A stretch of 64,000 nt of DNA from Sphingomonas sp. (GTDB lineage: Bacteria > Pseudomonadota > Alphaproteobacteria > Sphingomonadales > Sphingomonadaceae), in assembly GCA_017304655.1 (NCBI GenBank), contig JAFKLY010000003.1, positions 248,001-312,000 of the forward strand, written 5' to 3'. The notes beneath the pieces were generated by a model. It had not been told where the DNA came from and did no database searches. It saw only the letters and a list, made by a program, of their open reading frames with translations. The position numbers and the translations under genes are program-made. Shown here in pieces: positions 1-9,640 of this stretch. Position 1 is the stretch's first letter. The number at the start of each line of letters is the position of its first letter.

Positions 1-1674
1 GAGGACGCGCGCACCGGCCGCGCTGCCCTGTATTTCCCCGACCGCGAGCCACTGCGCGCGGGCGAGCGGATCGGCCGGATCAAGGCGGAAACCGCGTCCA
101 CCAGCGCTCGCCCAGGTCTCGCCGCTCGCGTCCCGTCGCCGGGCGATCCGGTCAGGAAAGGCGCGGATCAGGCAGCGGGCCAGCGCGGCATCGTCCGCCT
201 CTCCGCCCGGCTTGCCGCCGATCAACCCGAGCCAGCGCCGCGCCAGACCGCGCGCCCCTTCCGCCCTGGGGCCTCGCTCGCGCCGCCAGTTCACAAGTCG
301 CCGCGCCAGGTCGACAGACGGGCCGCCAAGGCCCCGCTCGGTCAGCAGCGCCGCGACATCCGCCGCAATGGCCGCTTCGCCCGCCGGCACCGAGTCGAGC
401 AACATATGGGCAAGGTGCGGCTCGAGCGGCAGATCGGCGATCTGCCGGCCATGCGCTGTTGCCCGCCCCTCTCCGTCGAGCGCGCCAATCGCGGCGAGGC
501 GGCGGCGCGCCTCGCTGACCGACGATGCCGGGGGCGGATCGAGCCAGCGCAGCCCCGCCGGGTCCGGCACGCCCCAGACAGCGCAATCGAGCACGAGCCC
601 GGTCAGGTCGCTTTCGAGGATTTCCGGCGGATCGAAAGGCGGCAGACCCGCCGTCGCGGCGGCTTCCCACAAGCGATACACCACGCCCGGTCCCTGCCGC
701 CCCGCGCGGCCGGCGCGCTGGGTGACGGCGGCCTGGCTCGCCCGTTCGGTGACGAGTCGCGTGACGCCCGCCGCCAGATCATGCCGGGGCCGGCGCGCCA
801 GCCCCGAATCGACGACGATGCGCACGCCGTCGATCGTCAGGCTGGTCTCGGCAATGCTGGTGGCGAGGATGACCTTGCGCGTTCCCAACGGCGCCGTGCG
901 CAGCGCCGCGCGCTGGTCGGCCGGATCGAGCGAACCATGCAGGCGGTGCAGCGCGATCCCGTCTGGCAAGCCGGCGAGCCGTTCCGCCGTCCGCTCGATC
1001 TCGCCGACGCCGGGCAGGAAGGCGAGCAGATCGCCCTGCCCCTCCTCCGCCAATGCACGGCGAATGGCGCCGGCCATCGCGTCCTCGATCCGCATGTCCG
1101 CCGCCCGGCCGATATGGCGCAGCTCGATGGGGAAGCTGCGCCCCTCGCTCTCGATCACGGGTGCGCCGTCCATCAAGGCAGCGAAGCGCGCGCCATCGAG
1201 CGTGGCCGACATGGCGAGAATGCGCAGGTCCTCGCGCAATCCCGCCTGCGCGTCGAGGGCCAGCGCAAGGCCGAAATCGCCCTCCAGACTGCGCTCATGC
1301 ACTTCATCGAACAGCACCGCCGCCACGCCCGCCAGTTCCGGATCGGCCTGAATGCGGCGGCGGAAAATCCCCTCCGTCACGACGAGAATGCGTGTGACGG
1401 ACGATTGCCGGCTTTCCAGCCGCGTCGCGTAGCCAATAAGCTCGCCGGCCTTCTGCCCCGCCAGCTCCGCCATCCGCTCCGCCGCCGCCCGCGCCGCCAG
1501 CCGGCGCGGCGAAAGCAGCCAGATCTGTCCGCCCGCCACCCACGGCTCATCAAGCAAGGCCGGCGCAACGCAGGTCGTCTTGCCCGCCCCCGGCGGCGCC
1601 ACAAGCACCGCCCGCGACCCGGCGCGCAGCGCAGCCAGCAGATCGGGCAAAACGGCGTGGATGGGCAAAGTCAT
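1..1674 (-). CDS. hrpB: ATP-dependent helicase HrpB (3' end outside window)
   Basis: DEAH-box RNA helicase family protein; its role in alphaproteobacteria is poorly defined. The first 558 codons are present and the frame runs off the left edge. Walker A GAGKT is at residues 29-33, the DEVH box lies in AVLFDEVHE, and helicase motif VI reads QRAGRAGRQGPG. HrpB proteins are usually a little over 800 residues, so roughly the last third is missing. The chosen ATG is the first in frame and gives MTLPIHAVLPDLL directly ahead of the P-loop. The gene is divergent from the secreted-protein gene on its right, about 60 bases away. Identification is confident. Confidence 0.9.
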   Translation of the reverse strand, partial: MTLPIHAVLPDLLAALRAGSRAVLVAPPGAGKTTCVAPALLDEPWVAGGQIWLLSPRRLAARAAAERMAELAGQKAGELIGYATRLESRQSSVTRILVVTEGIFRRRIQADPELAGVAAVLFDEVHERSLEGDFGLALALDAQAGLREDLRILAMSATLDGARFAALMDGAPVIESEGRSFPIELRHIGRAADMRIEDAMAGAIRRALAEEGQGDLLAFLPGVGEIERTAERLAGLPDGIALHRLHGSLDPADQRAALRTAPLGTRKVILATSIAETSLTIDGVRIVVDSGLARRPRHDLAAGVTRLVTERASQAAVTQRAGRAGRQGPGVVYRLWEAAATAGLPPFDPPEILESDLTGLVLDCAVWGVPDPAGLRWLDPPPASSVSEARRRLAAIGALDGEGRATAHGRQIADLPLEPHLAHMLLDSVPAGEAAIAADVAALLTERGLGGPSVDLARRLVNWRRERGPRAEGARGLARRWLGLIGGKPGGEADDAALARCLIRAFPDRIARRRDASGETWASAGGRGFRLDPADPLARAQWLAVGEIQGSAAGARVL

Positions 1675-1736
1675 TGCATCGCCCCTACAGCTTGTGCCAG
1701 CCCGGTGGAATTCCATTCCTGGGGGACTCATCGGAT

Positions 1737-2180
1737 ATGAAATATACGTCGACTGGCCTCGTCACAGCCTGCCTCGCCACGATGATCGCGTTTCCCGCGC
1801 AGGCTCAGGCCGTGAAAGCCGGCGATGAAATGGTCGACAAGCAAATCTCCGGCTTCTTCGACACTCTGAAACAGGGCGACGCTGACGGCGCGATCGCGGC
1901 AGTGATGAATAGTTCGCCGCTCTGGGCCAACCGCACGGGCGCCAAGGAACAGATGGTGGCGCAAGTCGAGGCTGCAACGAAAATCTATGGACCGCTCGTC
2001 AGCTTCGATTGCCTGCCCACACTGCACACGGGAAGTCTGATCAGCCGCAAATATTGCTTCGCCCAGCATCAGCTCATGGTCGTTCGCTGGCAGTTCGACT
2101 TTGCGCGCCTGCCGACCGGATGGTCGGTCGCCTATTTCGGCTTCACGGATCAGGCAAATAACTGGCCCGACGGAGACTAG
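1737..2180 (+). CDS. Small secreted protein of unknown function
   Basis: Encodes 147 residues. The N-terminus is a clear Sec signal peptide: a short basic start, a hydrophobic stretch, and a cut expected after AQA near residue 25. The mature part has two cysteines, in FDCLPT and KYCFAQ, that could form a disulfide. A purine-rich GGGGGA lies upstream of the ATG. An in-frame TTG 63 bases upstream would add residues in front of the signal peptide and is less likely. I do not recognise the family. The alternating polar and aromatic C-terminal half suggests a small beta-rich periplasmic domain, possibly NTF2-like or DUF4019-like, but this is only an impression. Confidence 0.7.
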   Translation: MKYTSTGLVTACLATMIAFPAQAQAVKAGDEMVDKQISGFFDTLKQGDADGAIAAVMNSSPLWANRTGAKEQMVAQVEAATKIYGPLVSFDCLPTLHTGSLISRKYCFAQHQLMVVRWQFDFARLPTGWSVAYFGFTDQANNWPDGD

Positions 2181-2189
2181 GCGCCCCTC

Positions 2190-3215
2190 TCAATAAGCCC
2201 GCGCGATCGCGAACTCGACGGCCTCGGTCAGCGCGGCCTTGGCCTGAGCATTGCCGAACATGCCGATGGCATCGATTGCACGCTGGCCATAGAGGCGCGC
2301 GCGGGCAAGCGTATCGTCGATCGCGCCGGTCGAGCGCAGCAGCGCCTGGGCGTGGGACAGATCGGCATTCTCGCCATGCAGGCCGGACATCGCCTCTTTC
2401 CAGAATTTGCGGTCCGCCTCGTTGCCGCGCGCATAGGCCAGGATCACCGGAAGGGTGATCTTGCCGTCGCGGAAATCGTCGCCCGTGTCCTTGCCCATCG
2501 TCTCGCCGTCCGAGACATAATCGATGGCGTCATCGACGAGCTGGAACGCAATGCCGAGATTGCGGCCATAGGCGTCCAGCGCCAGCTCTTCGGCTTCCGG
2601 CCGCTCGGCGACCACGGCGGAGATGCGGCAGGCCGCCGCGAACAGCGCGGCGGTCTTGGCGCCGATGATATCGAGATACTGGTCCTCATCCGTCTCGATC
2701 CGGCGCTGGGCAGTGAGCTGGTTGACCTCGCCCTCGGCGATCACGGCGGACGCATTGGAGAGGATCTTCAGCACCTTGAGGCTGCCATCCTCGACCATCA
2801 GCTCAAAGGAGCGGCTGAACAGGAAATCGCCGACCAGCACAGAGGCATTGTTGCCCCAGATCATGTTGGCGGTGCGGCGGCCCCGGCGCATCGCGCTGCC
2901 GTCCACCACATCGTCATGCAGCAGCGTGGCAGTGTGGATGAATTCGACAGCTGCGGCGAGCTTATGGTGCCGCGTGCCGGCATAATCGAGCAGCCGCGCG
3001 CAGGCGAGTGTGAGCATCGGCCGCATGCGCTTGCCACCACCGGCGATGAGGTGGCCGGCAAGCTCGGGGATCAGGGGAATGCGCGACTGCATCCGGGCCA
3101 GGATCACCGAGTTGACGTTGTTCAGGTCCTCGGCGACCAGGGTCATCATCGGATCAAGGGACGGCGCGCGATCGCGCGGCAGGCGGTGGATGGTCGCGGT
3201 CATGGCCGTGCTCAT
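2190..3215 (-). CDS. ispB: Polyprenyl diphosphate synthase (ubiquinone side chain)
   Basis: Long-chain trans-prenyl diphosphate synthase, 341 residues. It extends farnesyl diphosphate with isopentenyl diphosphate units to make the quinone tail; sphingomonads use Q10, so decaprenyl product is expected (inference). The GGGKRMRP substrate motif, the first aspartate-rich motif LLHDDVVD and the second, FQLVDDAIDY, are all present. The frame stays open further upstream, but the start giving MSTAMTATIHR matches the family length; MTATIHR four codons later is an alternative. No strong Shine-Dalgarno sequence decides between them. Divergent from chorismate mutase on its right. Confidence 0.9.
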   Translation of the reverse strand: MSTAMTATIHRLPRDRAPSLDPMMTLVAEDLNNVNSVILARMQSRIPLIPELAGHLIAGGGKRMRPMLTLACARLLDYAGTRHHKLAAAVEFIHTATLLHDDVVDGSAMRRGRRTANMIWGNNASVLVGDFLFSRSFELMVEDGSLKVLKILSNASAVIAEGEVNQLTAQRRIETDEDQYLDIIGAKTAALFAAACRISAVVAERPEAEELALDAYGRNLGIAFQLVDDAIDYVSDGETMGKDTGDDFRDGKITLPVILAYARGNEADRKFWKEAMSGLHGENADLSHAQALLRSTGAIDDTLARARLYGQRAIDAIGMFGNAQAKAALTEAVEFAIARAY

Positions 3216-3417
3216 GTCCGGCAGAGGCCATTTTGGCAAGCGAATTGGATCGACGCGGGAGCGATCCGCCGACCCGCGCACCCGGCTCGGCGCAAGCGGC
3301 CGGGCCCGCTCACATCGCAGGTCCATCCCGCCCCTCGGGTCGCTTTTTCGCAACGACGCTCTTGCCTTGCGCGCCCGGAGCGGCAAGGGATGCGCCCTCA
3401 ACGAAGAAGGCCCGGAC

Positions 3418-3699
3418 ATGGACGAAACGCTCAGCCGCTACAGGGAAAGCATCGACAATATCGACGCAGCGCTCGTGTTCATGCTGGCCGAGCGGTTCAA
3501 GATCACCAAGGCCGTGGGTGAATACAAGGCCGGCGCTTCCCTGCCCCCGGCCGACCCAGACCGCGAAAGCCGCCAGGTCGCAAGGCTCCGGCGACTGGCG
3601 GTGGACGCCAATCTCGATCCCGATTTCACCGAGAAGTTCCTGCGCTTCATCATCGATGAAGTGATCCGCCATCACGAGCAGATGCGGGGGAATGACTAA
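3418..3699 (+). CDS. Chorismate mutase, AroQ class
   Basis: A compact 93-residue all-helical chorismate mutase, the usual size for a free-standing AroQ domain. It converts chorismate to prephenate on the way to phenylalanine and tyrosine. The N-terminal pattern YRESIDNIDAALVFMLAERF and the following K-x-x-GEYK segment carry the expected arginine and lysine substrate contacts. The ATG follows a GAAGAAGG ribosome-binding site at a good distance. It stands alone between the divergent prenyl synthase gene and the convergent dnaE, with a palindromic repeat separating it from dnaE. Confidence 0.88.
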   Translation: MDETLSRYRESIDNIDAALVFMLAERFKITKAVGEYKAGASLPPADPDRESRQVARLRRLAVDANLDPDFTEKFLRFIIDEVIRHHEQMRGND

Positions 3700-3755
3700 A
3701 GCGTTCTGAGCAAATTCGGACAGTTCGCTGCCAGGAAACGCAGCCTCTCATACAT

Positions 3756-3783
3756 CGTCATTCCCGCGCACGCGGGAATGACG
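3756..3783. repeat. REP-like perfect palindrome
   Basis: Two exact 13-base arms (CGTCATTCCCGCG and its complement) flank a central CA, in the short gap between the convergent chorismate mutase and dnaE genes. The same core ATTCCCGC...GCGGGAAT recurs twice near 38.4 kb. As DNA it is a REP-type element; as RNA it would form a strong hairpin able to protect or end both converging transcripts. Confidence 0.75.
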
Positions 3784-3833
3784 AGTACGACCGAAAGCGC
3801 TCGCCATCCCGACAACATTCCACCGTCGTCCCG

Positions 3834-6800
3834 CTAACGTGACGCCACGAGTGCAAGGCGCGGCGTGATCGGCGCCATCTTCACGGAGGTGATCCCCGCG
3901 ATCGTCTCAATCCGCTCGGCCAGTTCGCCGTCGAGCTGGAAATCCTCGCCGAGACAGACCGTCGCCGTCGTGCCGTCTGGCAGGGGCGCCACGATGTCCA
4001 CCCGCGAGCGGCCGCCCCGGCAGTGCGCCAGCATCGTCGCCAAGGGCGGGATTGCCTCAGGCGCGTCGATTTTGAGGACCATGCGCAGCCGCGCCACGCT
4101 GGCGACTCGCGTGAAGGACGTGACACTGCGCACGGTGACACGTGGCGTCTCTTCGCCCGGCTGGCGATCCAGCTCGACGCCGAGCAGCACGCACTCACCC
4201 TCCTGAAACAGGCTGGCGAGCAGCTTGCAGCCGTCCTCATCGAAACAGCTCGCCTGGAACTTGCCGCTGCTGTCCGAGAAGGTAGCCGAGACGAAGCGCC
4301 CGCCCTTGCGCGTGTCGCGCCAGCGCACTTCCTCGATGAGGCCGGCCATGGTTGCCTGATTGCGCTCGCCCGCGCCCAAACCATCGGCCTGGCCGCAAAG
4401 TTCGGCAAAGGTGCGCACGCCCCGCTCGCGGCAGATCTGGCGATAGCGATCGACCGGATGAGCGGAGAAATAGAAGCCGAACGCTTCTTTCTCCTGCGCC
4501 ATGCGCTCGCTCTGCGACCAGACCGCATCGGTCGGCAGCGGCACGTCGGCGTGGGCGACCTCCCCGCCACCGAACAGACCGCCCTGCCCGCTCTCGCGCT
4601 GCTCGGCCGCCTTGGCCGCCACCGCCAGGATCGTTTCAGCGGCAGCATGGACGACCGCACGGTCCAGCCCCATGCCGTCGAAGGCCCCCGCCGCCGCCAG
4701 GCTCTCCAGCTGGCGCCGGTTGAGCAAGCGCGGCTCGATCCGGTCGGCCAGATCGTCCAGATTAGCGAACGGGCCGGTCTTGACGCGCTCTTCGACCAGC
4801 GTTTCCATCGCCTTCTCGCCCACGCCCTTGAGGCCGCCAAGCGCATAGCGCACCGCCTGGCGCGTCGCATCATTGGGGTACGGCTCGACCGTGAAGTCAG
4901 CCTCGCTCAGGTTGATGTCCGGCGCCAGGCAGGTGAGCCCCATGCGCCGCATGTCGTCCACGAACACGCAGAGCTTGTCGGTCTGATGAATATCGAACGC
5001 CATCGACCCTGCATAGAATTCCGCCGGATAATGCGCCTTGAGCCACGCCGTCTGATAGGCGAGCAACGCATAAGCCGCCGCGTGGCTCTTGTTGAAGCCG
5101 TAGCCGGCGAACTTGTCGATCAAGTCGAAGAGTTCATTGGCCTTTTTCTTGTCGATATTGTTGGTCTTGCAGCCCTCGACGAAGGTCAGGCGCTGCGCGT
5201 CCATCTCCGCCTTGATCTTCTTGCCCATGGCGCGGCGCAGCAAATCTGCGCCACCAAGCGAATAGCCGGCGAGGATCTGCGCGGCCTGCATCACCTGCTC
5301 CTGATAGACGAAGATCCCGTAGGTCTCGTTCAGGATCGGCTCGAGCAGCGGGTGCGGATATTCGATCTCTTCCTGCCCGTTCTTGCGGCGGCCGAAGAGC
5401 GGGATGTTGTCCATCGGGCCGGGCCGATAGAGCGAGACGAGCGCGATGATGTCGCCGAAATTGGTGGGGCGCACGGCGGCGAGCGTCTTGCGCATGCCCT
5501 CCGATTCCAGCTGGAACACGCCGACCGTGTCGCCGCGCTGGAGCAAGGCGTAGACCTTCTCGTCATCCAGGGCGAGCGCATTGAGATCGACCGTGATGCC
5601 CCGCTTGGCCAGCAATTGCACGGCGCGCTGGAGCACGGACAGCGTCTTGAGGCCGAGGAAGTCGAACTTCACCAGCCCCGCCGTCTCGACATATTTCATG
5701 TCGAACTGGGTGACGGGCATGTCCGAGCTCGGATCGCGATAGAGCGGCACGAGCTGAGAGAGCGGCCGATCACCGATCACCACGCCGGCGGCATGGGTGG
5801 AGCTGTTGCGGGGCAACCCTTCAAGCATCATCGCCTGATCGACGAGCCGCTTGATCTGCCGGTCAGCCTTATATTCGGCGACGAACTCGGCCGAGCCGTT
5901 CATCGTGCGCGAGAGCGTCCACGGATCGGTCGGGTGATTGGGCACCAGCTTGGCCAGCCGGTCGACCTGATTATAACCCATCTGGAGAACGCGCCCAGTA
6001 TCCTTGAGCGCCGCGCGCGCCTTCAGCGTGCCGAAGGTGATGATCTGCGCGACATGGTCGCGGCCATATTTCTCCTGCACGTAGCGGATCACTTCGCCAC
6101 GCCGCGTTTCGCAGAAGTCGATGTCGAAGTCCGGCATCGAAACGCGCTCGGGATTGAGGAATCGCTCGAACAGCAGGCCCAGCGAGAGCGGATCGAGATC
6201 GGTGATGGTGAGCGCCCAAGCAACCACCGAGCCCGCGCCGGAGCCACGCCCCGGCCCCACCGGAATATCCTGCGCCTTGGCCCATTTGATGAAGTCGGCC
6301 ACGATCAGGAAGTAGCCCGGAAAACCCATCTGGTTGATGACGTTGATCTCGAAGTCGAGCCGGTCGAAATAGGCCTTGCGCTGTTCGGGATCGGTGACGC
6401 CGAGCTTCTCCAGCCGCGCTTCGAGCCCGGCCGTCGCGTCGAGGCGCAGTTGCGCCTTCTCGCCTTCGATGTCACCTGCGAGGCTCGGCAGGATCGGCTT
6501 GCGCTTGGGCGCCATCACCGCGCAGCGCTGCGCCACCACCAGCGTGTTGGCGATCGCCTCGGGCAGATCCTCGAACAGCGCCGCCATCGTCTGCGCCGGC
6601 TTCATCCAGCTCTCTGGCGAGCTTTTCGGCCGCTCGGCGCTTTCCACATAGCTGCTGTTGGCGATGCAGAGCAGCACGTCATGCGCAGGGTGGAAATCCT
6701 GCTCGGCGTAGCAGGCGGGATTGGTCGCGACGAGCGGCAGGCCGCGCGCATAAGCCAGGTCGATGAGCGCGCCCTCGGCCTGTGCCATCACCGGATCGCC

Positions 6801-7331
6801 AGTGCGCGAGAGCTCGATGTAGAGCCGGTCGCCATAGAGCACTTCCAGCCGATCCAGATAGGCCCGCGCCGCATCGGGCTGATCTTCCGCGACCAGCCGG
6901 GCCAGCGCGCCCTCGCCGGACGCGGTGAGGCAGATCAGTCCCTCAGCATGGACTTCCAGCGCCTCGAAGGTCACATGCGCATCGTCCTGGACCGGCCTGT
7001 CGACATGCGCCAGGCTCACCAGCGCGCACAGGTTGTTATAGCCCGTGTCGTCCTGCGCGAGCAGCACCAGCCAGTCGAGCGCGAGCGGGGCATTGTCCGG
7101 CCGGTCAGGCCGCGCGACGGCGATGGTCGTGCCGATGATCGGCTGCACCCCCGCCTTGGCCGCGGCATCGGAGAAGGACATGGCGGCATAGAGACCGTTG
7201 CGATCGGTCAGCGCCGCTGCCGGAAAGCCGAGATCCTTGGCATGGGAGGCCAGATGCTTGGGCGCGATGGCGCCCTCGAGCAACGAATAGGCCGAGAGAT
7301 TACGCAAGGGGACATAGGGCGCATGAGGCAT
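3834..7331 (-). CDS. dnaE: DNA polymerase III subunit alpha
   Basis: Replicative polymerase catalytic subunit of the DnaE1 type, 1165 residues, full length for the family. The N-terminal PHP domain starts at YVPLRNLSAYSLLEGA and contains AALTDRNGLY. The catalytic aspartates lie in PDFDIDFCETRR, and the GPGRGSGAGS glycine-rich segment precedes them. Helix-hairpin-helix and OB-fold regions follow at the C-terminus. The start was set at MPHAPYVPL, which follows an AAGGGTAA Shine-Dalgarno sequence; the open frame extends another 42 codons upstream without matching the family. Stands alone, divergent from the Yip1 gene. Confidence 0.96.
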   Translation of the reverse strand: MPHAPYVPLRNLSAYSLLEGAIAPKHLASHAKDLGFPAAALTDRNGLYAAMSFSDAAAKAGVQPIIGTTIAVARPDRPDNAPLALDWLVLLAQDDTGYNNLCALVSLAHVDRPVQDDAHVTFEALEVHAEGLICLTASGEGALARLVAEDQPDAARAYLDRLEVLYGDRLYIELSRTGDPVMAQAEGALIDLAYARGLPLVATNPACYAEQDFHPAHDVLLCIANSSYVESAERPKSSPESWMKPAQTMAALFEDLPEAIANTLVVAQRCAVMAPKRKPILPSLAGDIEGEKAQLRLDATAGLEARLEKLGVTDPEQRKAYFDRLDFEINVINQMGFPGYFLIVADFIKWAKAQDIPVGPGRGSGAGSVVAWALTITDLDPLSLGLLFERFLNPERVSMPDFDIDFCETRRGEVIRYVQEKYGRDHVAQIITFGTLKARAALKDTGRVLQMGYNQVDRLAKLVPNHPTDPWTLSRTMNGSAEFVAEYKADRQIKRLVDQAMMLEGLPRNSSTHAAGVVIGDRPLSQLVPLYRDPSSDMPVTQFDMKYVETAGLVKFDFLGLKTLSVLQRAVQLLAKRGITVDLNALALDDEKVYALLQRGDTVGVFQLESEGMRKTLAAVRPTNFGDIIALVSLYRPGPMDNIPLFGRRKNGQEEIEYPHPLLEPILNETYGIFVYQEQVMQAAQILAGYSLGGADLLRRAMGKKIKAEMDAQRLTFVEGCKTNNIDKKKANELFDLIDKFAGYGFNKSHAAAYALLAYQTAWLKAHYPAEFYAGSMAFDIHQTDKLCVFVDDMRRMGLTCLAPDINLSEADFTVEPYPNDATRQAVRYALGGLKGVGEKAMETLVEERVKTGPFANLDDLADRIEPRLLNRRQLESLAAAGAFDGMGLDRAVVHAAAETILAVAAKAAEQRESGQGGLFGGGEVAHADVPLPTDAVWSQSERMAQEKEAFGFYFSAHPVDRYRQICRERGVRTFAELCGQADGLGAGERNQATMAGLIEEVRWRDTRKGGRFVSATFSDSSGKFQASCFDEDGCKLLASLFQEGECVLLGVELDRQPGEETPRVTVRSVTSFTRVASVARLRMVLKIDAPEAIPPLATMLAHCRGGRSRVDIVAPLPDGTTATVCLGEDFQLDGELAERIETIAGITSVKMAPITPRLALVASR

Positions 7332-7493
7332 GGCTTTACCCTTATGTGGCCGTGATGGTCGCCAGCACAAGGCCGCACTGACTTGCCGGCGGACTTGTCC
7401 ACAAGCTTTTGATTGATCGCCCGCAATGCTTGCCACTCGGCGCGATTCATGATCCAAACGGCGCTCTGTTCACCACATGGGGGAGTGTGTGCC

Positions 7494-8183
7494 ATGACTG
7501 ATGAAACGCCGGGCAACGGCGGCAACCCGATCGTCGCGCGGGCAAAGGCGATCATCCTGAAGCCGAAGGAAGAGTGGCCGGTCATCGACCGGGAGACGAC
7601 GCCGAGCGGTGATATCTTCACGCGCTATGCCCTGCCGCTGGCAGCGATCGGTCCGGTCGCGCAGTTCATCGGCGGCCAGGTCTTCGGCTATGGCGCGTTC
7701 GGCGTCACCTATCGGCCCTCGATTGCCAGCGGCCTGTCGATGGCGATCCTTGGTTTCGTCCTTTCACTGGTCGGCCTGTTCGTGGTCAGCTTCATCGCCG
7801 ACAAGCTGGCGCCCAAGTTCGGCGGCGAATCGAGCTCGCGCAGCGCCTTCAAGCTGGTCGCCTATTCGATGACCGCGAGCTGGCTCGCCGGCATCTTCGG
7901 CCTCATTCCGTCGCTCAGCCTGCTGGGCATCGTCGGCCTTTATTCCTTCTATCTCTTCTATGTCGGCGCCGGCACGCTGATGAAAGTGCCGGAGGACAAG
8001 ACGCTCACCTACACCATCGTCACCGTGGTCTGCGTCCTGCTGATCTATATCGTGATCGGCGGCGTCACGGCCGGGCTGGGCGGCCTGGGCGGCGCACCCT
8101 CGCTTTCGGGTGGCACGATTTCCAGCCTGCAAGGTCTGGAGTCGATCGATCAGGGCCTGCGCGCCGCCATCGTTCGCGGTTGA
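7494..8183 (+). CDS. Yip1-family integral membrane protein
   Basis: Encodes 229 residues. After a soluble N-terminus with KAIILKPKEEWPVID, typical of bacterial YIP1-domain proteins, there are about five hydrophobic helices. The first contains LPLAAIGPVAQFIGG and the last is an IVTVVCVLLIYIVIGG segment, followed by a glycine-rich, exposed tail. A GGGGGAG ribosome-binding site fixes the ATG. The biochemical role of bacterial Yip1 proteins is not known. Convergent with the SDR gene across a 49-base gap holding a strong stem-loop. Confidence 0.82.
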   Translation: MTDETPGNGGNPIVARAKAIILKPKEEWPVIDRETTPSGDIFTRYALPLAAIGPVAQFIGGQVFGYGAFGVTYRPSIASGLSMAILGFVLSLVGLFVVSFIADKLAPKFGGESSSRSAFKLVAYSMTASWLAGIFGLIPSLSLLGIVGLYSFYLFYVGAGTLMKVPEDKTLTYTIVTVVCVLLIYIVIGGVTAGLGGLGGAPSLSGGTISSLQGLESIDQGLRAAIVRG

Positions 8184-8191
8184 TGGGCGAT

Positions 8192-8220
8192 CGGGAGGGC
8201 CTGGCTGACCTGCCCTCCCG
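8192..8220. terminator. Stem-loop between convergent genes
   Basis: A perfect 9-bp stem (CGGGAGGGC with GCCCTCCCG) and 11-base loop separates the stop codons of the Yip1 gene and the SDR gene. There is no run of T on either side, so it is at best a weak intrinsic terminator or an mRNA 3'-end protector serving both strands. Confidence 0.45.
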
Positions 8221-8232
8221 TTGACCGCATCC

Positions 8233-8910
8233 TTACCAGTCCAGTTCCTCACCATCATAGGCCCAGAAGCGGCCGCTCCTGGCCGGGCTGAGATTGCCCA
8301 GCACCGTCCGAATGCCTTCGGCGCTGGTGGTCACGTCGATGTCCGCGCCGGGGCCACCCATATCGGTGCGCACCCAGCCCGGGTGCAGCATGGCGACAGC
8401 AATGCCTTCCGCTTCCAGATCGGCGGCGAGGCACTGAAATACCTTGTTCACCGCCGTCTTGGAGGATCGATAGGCAACATGGCCTGACGCGCCGCCAAAG
8501 CCCTGTCGCGCGAGCTGCCCCATGCGACTTGAAATGACGGCGATCTTCGCGCCCTGCGCCTGCCGCAGATTGGGCAACAGCGCCTGCGTCACGCGCAGCG
8601 GCCCCAGCACATTGGCATCAAGCGTGCCCAGAAAGCCGGCGAAGTCCATGTCCGTCCCGCTCTGACGCGCCGGGCCGACCACGCCGGCATTGTTGATAAG
8701 CAGATCGACCGGCCGGCCAGCCAGCGCAGCCGCAAACGCCGCGACCGATTCATCGCTGGTAACGTCGAGCGTCATGGCCGTACCGATTGGGGCATCCGCC
8801 TTGTCCGTGCCGCGCATGGCCCGAATGACGGTGTCGCCTGCCGCCGCATATTGCCGCGCGAGCTCCAGCCCGATCCCGCGATTGGCGCCGGTAATCACGA
8901 TTGTCGCCAT
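8233..8910 (-). CDS. Short-chain dehydrogenase/reductase (SDR)
   Basis: Classical SDR of 225 residues. The Rossmann cofactor motif TGANRGIG is at the extreme N-terminus, the structural NNAG is in LLINNAGVVG, the catalytic serine falls in AVISSRMG and the YRSSK catalytic pair follows. Short length and the C-terminal GRFWAYDGEELDW ending fit a small carbonyl-reductase-like subgroup. The ATG sits behind AGGAGAG. The substrate cannot be told from sequence. Same strand as lolD but separated by 58 bases, so co-transcription is possible rather than shown. Confidence 0.88.
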   Translation of the reverse strand: MATIVITGANRGIGLELARQYAAAGDTVIRAMRGTDKADAPIGTAMTLDVTSDESVAAFAAALAGRPVDLLINNAGVVGPARQSGTDMDFAGFLGTLDANVLGPLRVTQALLPNLRQAQGAKIAVISSRMGQLARQGFGGASGHVAYRSSKTAVNKVFQCLAADLEAEGIAVAMLHPGWVRTDMGGPGADIDVTTSAEGIRTVLGNLSPARSGRFWAYDGEELDW

Positions 8911-8968
8911 GATGCTCTCTCCTGCGATGTAAACAGCCGGTCGCGCCGCGTCGCGCGAGAGCATAGCC

Positions 8969-9640
8969 TCAATCGAGCACGCCGTCATGCAGCCGCACGA
9001 TGCGGTCCATCCGCGCGGCCAGGCGCTCGTTATGCGTCGCGATCAGTGCGGCCGATCCCTGCTCGCGCACCAGCCGGATGAACTCGTCCAGCACCACGTC
9101 CGCCGTGCGCTCGTCCAGATTCCCGGTCGGCTCATCCGCCAGCACCAGCGCCGGCCGGTTGGCAAGCGCCCGGCCCACGGCCACGCGCTGCTGCTCACCG
9201 CCGGAAAGCTGGCTCGGCTTGTGGTCGAGCCGGTGGCCCAGCCCCAGGCTGGTCAGCAGGCTCTCCGCCCGTGCCCGCGCCTCGGCCTGCGTCTTGCCCA
9301 GGATGAGCTGCGGCAGGACGACATTCTCGATCGCGCTGAAATCCGGCAGCAGATGGTGGAACTGATAGACGAAGCCCAGCTTCTCGCGCCGCAGCGTCGT
9401 GCGCCCGTCATTGCCCTCGCCGGTTACTTCCACGCCGCACAGGCGAATGGAGCCGCCAAAGCCGCCCTCCAGCAGGCCGATCGCCTGCAGCATGGTCGAT
9501 TTGCCCGAGCCGGATGGACCAAGCAGCGCCACGATCTCGCCCGCACCCACAGCCAGATCGACGCCGCGCAGCACCTCGATCTTCATGCCCCCCTGCGTGA
9601 AGCTGCGCGACAGACGCTCGACGGAGAGAACCTCATTCAT
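8969..9640 (-). CDS. lolD: Lipoprotein-releasing ABC transporter ATPase LolD
   Basis: ATP-binding subunit (223 residues) that powers release of outer-membrane lipoproteins from the inner membrane to the LolA chaperone. Walker [10 protein letters not shown], the ABC signature LSGGEQQR, and Walker B with catalytic glutamate [11 protein letters not shown] are all present. The [12 protein letters not shown] segment after Walker B is typical of the LolD/MacB family. Its start overlaps the end of the permease gene by 8 bases, so the two are translationally coupled. The many predicted lipoproteins in this window would be its cargo. Confidence 0.93.
   Translation of the reverse strand: MNEVLSVERLSRSFTQGGMKIEVLRGVDLAVGAGEIVALLGPSGSGKSTMLQAIGLLEGGFGGSIRLCGVEVTGEGNDGRTTLRREKLGFVYQFHHLLPDFSAIENVVLPQLILGKTQAEARARAESLLTSLGLGHRLDHKPSQLSGGEQQRVAVGRALANRPALVLADEPTGNLDERTADVVLDEFIRLVREQGSAALIATHNERLAARMDRIVRLHDGVLD

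Noticed and set aside
4023..7355. Very long open frame on the plus strand opposite dnaE
   Set aside because: It mirrors the codon pattern of dnaE in a GC-rich genome, is full of Arg/His/Gln-rich sequence without any family feature, and lies wholly within a certain gene.
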